Positions 57,151 to 64,000 of a stretch of 64,000 nt of DNA are shown here, piece after piece (within the stretch, counting starts at the first letter, position 1; each line of letters opens with the position of its first letter). The notes beneath the pieces are model-generated. The model had not been told where the DNA came from, searched no databases, and saw only the letters and a program-made list of their open reading frames with translations. A program made the position numbers and the translations under genes. The stretch comes from Chamaecrista fasciculata (Eukaryota; Streptophyta; Magnoliopsida; Fabales; Fabaceae), in NCBI GenBank assembly GCA_003254925.1, contig QANZ01017542.1, forward strand, positions 53,844 through 117,843, read 5' to 3'.

Positions 57151-57215
57151 CTACTGGCCAATTTTGCCAGTTGGGTTAATTAATTAGGATTGAACCCATT
57201 TTGACATATATATTA

Positions 57216-57850
57216 CTAGGGTTTAGAGCACGTCAATATGTATGTACTTTTGAATTAATTAAAGTTAAAGATTACACAAAATTTTTATTTTGATAAATGA
57301 GTAAGTTTGAGACCAATTTGAAAAATTATAAAAATATGTAAAATTCATCTAAAATAAATAAAATATTTAGGATCAATTTGGAATTACCTCATACATTTAG
57401 GATAGAAATTGGTATTTTATTAATTTGTAAATATTTGGGTGAGATAAACGTGGGCTAGCCAGAGAAAAGTGAGTGATTTTTTTCTTTTTTAATTTTTTAA
57501 TTCAATAATTTTGACCAACCATAAAGGGGTGGAACCATATAATATAACTAGGAGCTTTGCGTGCCCTAACAGGCACGCAAATATTAAGGATCAAAATAAA
57601 ATTGATAATAAACATTATGGACCCAAGTGAGATTTTGGCCTAAAAAAAAGATAAGGAGAGAGAGGAGCACAATCCACATTCTCCACCCACTTTCTAGTTT
57701 TTTATTTAATTTATAATTATAATATAAATAATTATGTATTTTTTGATTGGTTAATTAAAGTTTAGCCTAAAGTTAAAAAAGACCGACTATCAGAGAAAGG
57801 GTGGAGCCATATAATATAAAATATAGTATAAATATAGATATAGATATAGA
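57216..57850 (-). mobile_element. Non-autonomous Helitron interrupted by another Helitron
   Basis: On the minus strand it ends ...AAACCCTAG followed by T (57215) and begins TCTATATCTATATATTAT at 57850 once the nested element 57548-57838 is removed. Its interior matches the Helitron at 17329-17696 in reverse orientation. Host bases are A and T as Helitrons require. Confidence 0.7.
57548..57838 (-). mobile_element. Nested Helitron with intact 3' hairpin
   Basis: A 291-bp element. On the minus strand it starts TCTATATTTATACTATATTT and ends in a 10-bp-stem hairpin TTTGCGTGCC...GGCACGCAAA (57556-57581), then GCTCCTAG, with T outside. It sits in an A|T dinucleotide of the 5' terminus of the outer Helitron. 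Confidence 0.8.
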
Positions 57851-57939
57851 TTATTATTATTTTTTTTTACAGGCCAAAAAAATAATTAAAATCCATATAA
57901 GCCAATTAAAGAGGATAAGCATTACATCAGAAATTAGAA

Positions 57940-58099
57940 AAGGCGAAAGAATATTTTCCGCTTCTGTGCAGCGATTCATTCGGTTGAAAAGATTAAGCAG
58001 AGGAAGCGAAATTAGGAAGATGGTACTACTTATTCATTCGCTGTTTTTCCAGATCTTCACCTTCACCTCGCTCGCTTTTGCCACTTTCGTCCTCTGAAG
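57940..58099 (+). other. Putative 5' leader exon of MED15 block D
   Basis: A G/C-richer segment ending CCTCTGAAG|GTAAAC at 58099/58100, 1.1 kb before the first KIX exon. It is not homologous to the leaders of blocks B and C. It encodes a short open frame that I do not consider coding. Confidence 0.4.
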
Positions 58100-59233
58100 G
58101 TAAACCTCAAGCTTCTTCGTTTTGCTTTTTTCTTTGAGATTTGATGATTGTTTGCTTTGCGTGTTGAATTATGAGAAAAATATGGTTCCGCATCGGTTAA
58201 TACGCAGTATTTAGAATAATCTCGTCATTTTTGGCTGGAATTCGAGATTGCTCGATCTTTTTTTGAAATACTAGAGGGGTCTTTGGGATCACTGGGAATA
58301 CTTAGAGCCCTCCAAGATGGGAACTATGAAATGCATGGAGGCTTTTGCACATGTAGGGACAAAACAAACAAATATGCGGACAAAAATTTTGAACTATAAA
58401 TCATTACCCGAGAAATGAGAATTACTTCAATAATAAACTAGATGGCACAGCTTAGATCTTGTATGTCTCTTTTTATCTCTTTATTTATTTATTTTGGATG
58501 GATGGTTTGGAGTTGAAACATAGGGTTTTAGTCAATGGAATTCTTGCTCATGTTACTTTTATCTAATAAAAACAAACTATTATGTTAAAGCTCTTTTATA
58601 ATCAAGTGACTACCACATGAAACTTGTGCTCTCTTGTTATTAGAATATGAATATAATATGTGCAATTATCTGTGAAGCACATACACATACACAGGTCAAG
58701 GTACAGACACTGAGACACTGACGCATCGACACGTTAAATTTTTGAAATTAACTGACACAACATCACATATATATGTATATATAAATCTCTATAATTCTTG
58801 ATAAAAACTCCAAAAAATATAATATCTATTCACGAAATATGTTATGTGTCAATTTTTTCTCTTTTTCATTGTGTTAGAGCTGCGAAAAAATGATTTTAAA
58901 TTTTGACGTTCATGGATTTGTGTCGAGCATGCATTTTAAATTTTGAGGTGTGTAAGACTCAACGACACACTCAAAATGAAGTGTCCGTGGTTCATAGAAT
59001 GATTCGTTAGTTGGCTGGTTTTGTTCTAAAACAATGGGCAAAAGAATAATTTCTATTGATTTTCTTTGTAGTTACTTATGTTTATGTACTATACATGTAT
59101 GTGTACCTCCCTGTTTTATATGCTTCCCTTTTAAAGTCTGATGCAATTTAAACAATCTACTTTTAGGACCTTATTTAATTTGAATTTGATAGGTACCAAT
59201 AATTTGAGACTTACACTAGGTGGAGCTCCCATT

Positions 59234-61623
59234 ATGGATTCAAGTGATTGGAGAGCGCAATTGCAACCTCAACTCCGCGAAGGTCTTGTCAAAGAAATGT
59301 AGGCCCAATTACTACTACTTTAGCAATCTGATAACTTTAAATGTTTATTTTGTATAATGAAAATGCTGCCATCAAACTTCCCATGTTGTCATATAAAATG
59401 AATTTGATTATAAAACATACATCTATTTCCAAAGGAGCTGAAGCTGACTATTGGGGCCATTGTGTATCATTTTCAACTTCTTTTGATTAGCCAGCCTCCT
59501 TCATATATCTGAATATTGATTTTTCAAGCTATTGTTACACATACTTCTGAACGGAAGACTTATGGCATGATTTTGGTTTTGTAGAATTGATACAGTGAAG
59601 TTATGGCATGATTTTAATAATGAAGATGAACTAGAACTAGAACTTGAAAAGGTTGCTCAAAGTTTTGAGCGGAAGACTTATGCTGGTGCAACAAGTCTGG
59701 TATGCTATTATGTTGAATTCACAGTTATTGTGTTAATTTAAGGAATCTGTGTAGACAGACTCAATTTAGAAGCTGAGCATGTAATGTGATTGCCTTATTC
59801 TTCTTTTGCTCTATGCTTTGCCTTGATACTAATTTCTTTATACTCCCAATTTCAGTTGGATTATTTTCAAATAATCAAATCTAAGATGGTTTCAATGGAG
59901 AGTAAGTCCCTAAACTTGATTTGACCAAAAAAAAAAGTCCCTAAACTTGATGGTCAACTCTTTACTATCAAATTCAGTTATTAGCCTATTTTACTTTTTG
60001 TTATTGTAGGTTTCTTTAATCCAAACTTCTACAGAGTAGGTTCTGTAGGTACAAGTTGAATATAGATAAATAACTCTTGTTCATGTTGCTAACATTTGGT
60101 TTCTTGCTATTGATTTGACTTACTTCATTGCATACTATTTATGGATTTTTTATTTTTCAATTACTTTTTTAGGTCAAATTAATGATGCACTTGATATTAT
60201 TAATTTGACTCTCATCCCAAATTTCATGCATTCGTGTTATATTATTTAAAAGATCATGGTTACAAGAATTATTATAGTTTTTAGTTTTTTGGCTGAAACA
60301 AAAATTAATTTAGTTTGTTAAGTAATAATTCTGTATTTTGTTCTTGCAATGTGGTATTATACTCCTTTGTCTTGTTACTGGTGACTAATGTTTTCAATGA
60401 TAGTTTCTTTCCTCATCTCTTCTTTTTTTGTTTTAATAACGAAAATGACAAGTACTATTTTAATTAATTTATTGATATCTGTTTCAGGGCAAACCCATGA
60501 GGAAATTTACCAAAAGGTAAATATGCAGTTTTTCTAATAATTTTCATCATTTTTATTTCCTTAATGAAGTAGGCAGCGGGAAGCTAGGCAACCGAAAACA
60601 GACGTGCATACATTCATAGGTTATAGATTTTCTCAACTTAAATATGCAAATCAAAACTTGCAATTTGTCACTCTTTACTAAATTGAAAAGACATTGCTGT
60701 TATCCTGTCCATATATGTAGCTACAGTGAAACAAATATACTTGCATGGATGATCAGGTCTCAAGGATTCAAATGTTCTGATTATCTGATTCTGTTGATTT
60801 CAACTTACAGATCAAAAACATGAAAGAAAAGTACTTTCCAGAATTGAATGAAATGTACCAGAAAATTGCTAGTAAACTTCAGCAGGTATGTTAAATAGTG
60901 ATTTTGAACTTGTCAATTCATGAATATCTAGCTTTTCCCTTTCCATTTCCATTTCACTGGTAGTGATGGCCTTAACTTTTCAGTATTTCATGTTCTGTTT
61001 AACCATTGCAACCAATGATAAGCACTATCACTCCATCCCCTTTTTCGGAAAGAAAGCCTTTATTACCAATGATCTTTCTTATATGGTAGAGGTTAATAAT
61101 ATAACATTAAACGTTGTTTAACCTTGCACCTTTATTCTTTGACCAGTATGAATCCCTTCCGCAACACACAAATTCAGAGCAGCTTAACAAGCTAAAGATG
61201 TTCAAAACAATGTTGGAGCGTATTATAACATTCCTACAGGTTTCCAAGAGCAACGTTTTACCTAATTTCAAGGATAAACTGGGTCGATATGAGAAGCAGA
61301 TTATAAATTTTATAAATGCAAATAGGCCCAGGAAAGTCATGCCTTCACTGCAGCCTGGACAGCTTCCCCCATCTTCTATGCACTCCTTGCCACAATCACA
61401 ATCCCAACTTACACAAGTGCAGTCTCATGAAAATCAAATAAACTTCCAGTTGCAACCAATAAATTTACAAGGTTCTGTGGCAACAATGCCACAGAACAAT
61501 ATGCCGAGCTTGCAGCACAATTCTATGTCTGGTGAATCAACAGTACAGCAGAGTATGATAAATTCAATGCAACAGTACAGCACAATTTTATCACTGATAT
61601 TGTCATGCATGCATATCTCATGA
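59234..61623 (+). CDS. MED15 block D: mini-MED15 (KIX joined to post-glutamine helical region)
   Basis: Predicted exons 59234-59298, 59585-59699, 59856-59901, 60488-60516, 60811-60885 and 61147-61623. GT-AG borders and phases agree, giving 268 aa. Residues 1 to about 75 form a KIX domain (MDSSDWRAQLQPQLREGLVK, LEKVAQSFERKTYAGATSL, LDYFQIIKSKMVSME). This leads straight into the module that in full-length plant MED15a follows several hundred glutamine-rich residues: HEEIYQKIKNMKEKYFPELN, EMYQKIASKLQQYESLPQ, FKTMLERIITFLQVSKSN, KLGRYEKQIINFINANRPRK, then a Q/S-rich tail. The frame ends at 61621-61623 after readthrough of what is normally Q-rich sequence. The C-terminal Mediator-anchoring domain is absent. 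The start is the Met of MDSSDWR; the upstream part of this exon (TNNLRLTLGGAPI) is open, but the ancestral ATG is gone. Confidence 0.72.
60602..61564 (+). repeat. Tandem exon duplication in block D, unit 1
   Basis: Direct repeat with 62285-63248 (offset 1683-1684 bp), spanning intron, the 75-nt exon (identical in both copies), the next intron and the long exon. Only a few dozen substitutions are visible over 960 bp, so the event is recent. Confidence 0.9.
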
Positions 61624-61760
61624 ATGTATTTATGTGATTGATTACAACTTCCTAATCTATTTCTAAACTAGTAATTAATAATAGTATATGACAAGTATTA
61701 TGTTGCTTTATTTATTTGAGCCCTAATGCTCATGTGGGTATTTTATGATATTTATTGTAG

Positions 61761-63178
61761 CTTCTATGGATTCAACAGCACAGACTGGACAATCAAGTGT
61801 GGATGATTTGCAAGAGGAAGTGTACCAAAAAGTAAAATCGCCAATTTCTTATTACATCTATTTCCTCACTAAGGCTGGTTGGAACATGAATCAAATGAAT
61901 GAGCCCCAAAGCAAAATTTAGAAGAGTTTCTTGATGGTTTGTACTAGAGGGGTTTACTCAATTTTAAGGGTTTGAATTATAGAATTTCAGAGGAAAAACA
62001 TTTCTAACATTTACAATTCATACTGTTTAATGTTAAATGATTTCAAGCTATCTCAAAAATAAAAAAGAATGATTTCAAGATTAATATATCAAAAGATTAC
62101 TGCAGAAGTGAATCCCAATGCCTACAAGAAATTTTGGGTTCATTCTTGTGTCAATTTCTTTTCCTTTCTTTTTAATCACTGCCTATTTTCTTCTTTTAGT
62201 ACCATCAATATAGGCTAACTCAAGTTATACTGATATGAATAGTATTTTTTCACTGCAAGCTTATTTTATTGGTTTTCAGTTAACACGTACATACATTCAT
62301 AGGTTATAGATTTTCTCAACTTAAATATGCAAATCAAAACTTGCAATTTGTCACTCTTTACTAAATTGAAAAGACATTGCTGTCATCCTGTCCATATATG
62401 TAGCCACAGTGAAACAAATATACTTGCATGGATGATCAGGTCTCAAGGATTGAAATGTTCTGATTATCTGATTCTGTTGATTTCAACTTACAGATCAAAA
62501 ACATGAAAGAAAAGTACTTTCCAGAATTGAATGAAATGTACCAGAAAATTGCTAGTAAACTTCAGCAGGTATGTTAAATAGTGATTTTGAACTTGTCAAT
62601 TCATGAATATCTAGCTTTTCCCTTTCCATTTCCATTTCACTGGTAGTGATGGCCTTAACTTTTCAGTATTTCATGTTCTGTTTAACCATTGCAACCAATG
62701 ATAAGCACTATCACTCCATCCCCTTTTTCGGAAAGAAAGCCCTTTATTACCAATGATCTTTCTTATATGGTAGAGCTTAATAATATAACATTAAACATTG
62801 TTTAACCTTGCACCTTTATTCTTTGACCAGTATGAATCCCTTCCGCAACACACAAATTCAGAGCAGCTTAACAAGCTAAAGATGTTCAAAACGATGTTGG
62901 AGCGTATTATAACATTCCTACAGGTTTCCAAGAGCAACGTTTTACCTAATTTCAAGGATAAACTGGGTCCATATGAGAAGCAGATTATAAATTTTATAAA
63001 TACAAATAGGCCCAGGAAAGTCATGCCTTCACTGCAGCCTGGACAGCTTCCCCCATCTTCTATGCACTCCATGCCACAATCACAATCCCAACTTACTCAA
63101 GTGCAGTCTCATGAAAATCAAATAAACTCCCAGTTGCAACCAACAAATTTACAAGGTTCTGTGGCAACAATGCCATAG
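61761..63178 (+). pseudogene. MED15 block D, duplicated exon set with premature stop
   Basis: Exons 61761-61831, 62494-62568 and 62831-63178. The first encodes SMDSTAQTGQSSVDDLQEEVYQK, which is the native MED15 sequence just before the helical module and is not present in unit 1. The next two duplicate unit 1 exons. Unit 2 differs by a few residues (for example GRYEK to GPYEK) and by a CAG-to-TAG change at 63176-63178 that ends the frame 38 codons before the end of homology (63246). It could serve as alternative 3' exons of block D or be dead. I found no good donor in unit 1's last exon to join them. Confidence 0.65.
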
Positions 63179-63248
63179 AACAATATGCCGAGCTTGCAAA
63201 ACAATTCTGTGACTGGTGTATCAACAGTACAACAGAGTATGATAAATT
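62285..63248 (+). repeat. Tandem exon duplication in block D, unit 2
   Basis: Partner of 60602-61564. Homology ends at 'gagtatgataaatt' in both copies. Confidence 0.9.
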
Positions 63249-63299
63249 AGCTTGTACTCGGTCATTATAATTTAAATGATAAAATGTAACAAGATGTTG

Positions 63300-63480
63300 A
63301 GGATTTAAAAGAGAATTCCACACATTAGTAGCCAGGGAAGTCCCTAAACACATGATTAGAGGACTCAATTATAGACGAACAATGTTGACACCATGCACAA
63401 CCACCAAACCATTTATTGCACAATTCACGGGTAATAATTCTATTATGGATCATCAGCCAAACATGAACTTTCACATAGTA
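63300..63480 (-). pseudogene. LINE zf-RVT fragment between MED15 exon copies
   Basis: The minus strand is open from 63479 to 63326 and reads YVKVHVWLMIHNRIITRELC, NKWFGGCAWCQHCSSIIESS, NHVFRDFPGY and stop. This is the zinc-binding reverse-transcriptase tail of plant LINEs (K...W...H.RI.T...L, C-x2-C, H....DC). It is very short and has no other LINE domain. Confidence 0.7.
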
Positions 63481-63496
63481 TGTGTATCGCTTTCAG

Positions 63497-63733
63497 GAAT
63501 TGTACCCTTTGAAGTCACATGATTTTCTCAGGCTGGAGAAATGTAAAGCGTATTCGGAGCTTGTAATAGAATTCCTACACATTTCCAAGAGCAAGATTTC
63601 ACGTTCTTCCAAGAAAAAAATGGCTTTAAGTGAGGAGTTTATTATGAAATGTAAAGATGCAACAAGGCCCAGGGTAGCCAAGTCTTCACAAAGCCAGCTT
63701 AGTTACTTAGGAATGATAATAGGTAAGATATGA
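63497..63733 (+). pseudogene. Third, diverged copy of the MED15 helical exon
   Basis: It starts after an acceptor (GCTTTCAG) and is open to TGA at 63731-63733. It aligns with the long exon of block D: ELYPLKSHDFLRLEKCKAYS (unit 1 YESLPQHTNSEQLNKLKMFK), ELVIEFLHISKSKISRSSKK (ERIITFLQVSKSNVLPNFKD), EFIMKCKDATRPRVAKSSQS (QIINFINANRPRKVMPSLQP). It is much more diverged than units 1 and 2, so it is an older copy. It might be an alternative terminal exon. Confidence 0.6.
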
Positions 63734-64000
63734 ATGAGATATATGGGCACTGCCCTTGACTTTTTTTTTTTGGCCTGCACTTCCCTTGACTTAAATGTGT
63801 AATAAAATTAATATTTACTGGCTAAAATCTTATTTTGGTTGTTCACATATTCACTATTTTTTTTTAAAGAAAGAATTTTGATTCAATTTTCTTTTATTGG
63901 ATTCTTTATATATTTATCTTTGCAATTTGATCTCTTATAATTTATTTTGTCATTAATGTTAATTCTCCTATCTAATGTTTAACAAATTTGTTTTTGGCCA
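63734..64000. other. AT-rich end of window
   Basis: Nothing recognised. The array may continue beyond the window edge. Confidence 0.5.

Noticed and set aside
56982-57183. 62-65 aa frames rich in P and S
   Set aside because: Readings of the palindromic centre and CTCTC expansion of the tandem MITE.
1-64000. CRISPR arrays, operons, bacterial features or rRNA genes
   Set aside because: None seen; spliced genes and plant transposons show nuclear plant DNA.

Overview
The window is AT-rich nuclear DNA of a flowering plant, most likely a eudicot. It has spliced genes with GT-AG introns, plant-specific protein families, and a dense layer of small plant-type transposons (Mutator-like, Helitron, hAT, PIF/Harbinger, Stowaway, SINE, LINE, Ty3/gypsy). 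I cannot name the species. Assembly gaps lie at 30486-30764 and 53737-53851, with single Ns at 21782 and 26239.

Layout. 1-9.6 kb is transposon-rich and gene-free. It holds one copy (about 2.1-7.5 kb) of a segmental duplication whose second copy is at 18.5-22.25 kb; the two copies serve as each other's empty sites for several insertions. At 10.2-14.8 kb are two ordinary genes in tail-to-tail orientation: a small Yos1/IER3IP1-like secretory-pathway protein (+) and a complete seven-exon proline-transporter-type permease of 442 aa (-). At 15.06-15.9 kb is a Pack-MULE carrying an ARM-repeat (U-box type) gene fragment. At 24-26 kb and 30.5-32.1 kb are two larger members of a related terminal-repeat family, in opposite orientation, both carrying the same captured 5' gene fragment. 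Between them, at 27.4-28.4 kb, is an intronless membrane-anchored L-type lectin gene with no kinase.

From 32.6 kb to 63.7 kb, all on the + strand, lies the main feature: an array of four blocks derived from the Mediator tail subunit MED15. Block A (32.6-34.8 kb) is 5'-truncated. Blocks B (40.1-44.5 kb) and C (49.0-52.4 kb) splice, by my reading, into open frames of 147 and 144 aa that consist almost only of two tandem KIX domains. Block D (59.2-63.7 kb) splices into a 268-aa 'mini-MED15' in which the KIX domain is joined directly to the conserved post-glutamine helical region, followed by a recent tandem duplication of the downstream exons with a stop codon and by a third diverged exon copy. 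No full-length MED15 is in the window.

How it may work together: KIX domains bind transcriptional activators and the rest of MED15 joins them to Mediator. KIX-only proteins could compete with MED15 for activators, but this is inference; the sequence shows only that the frames and splice sites are preserved. The rest of the window is transposon traffic in and around this array, much of it datable by 9-bp target duplications and by comparison between paralogous introns.
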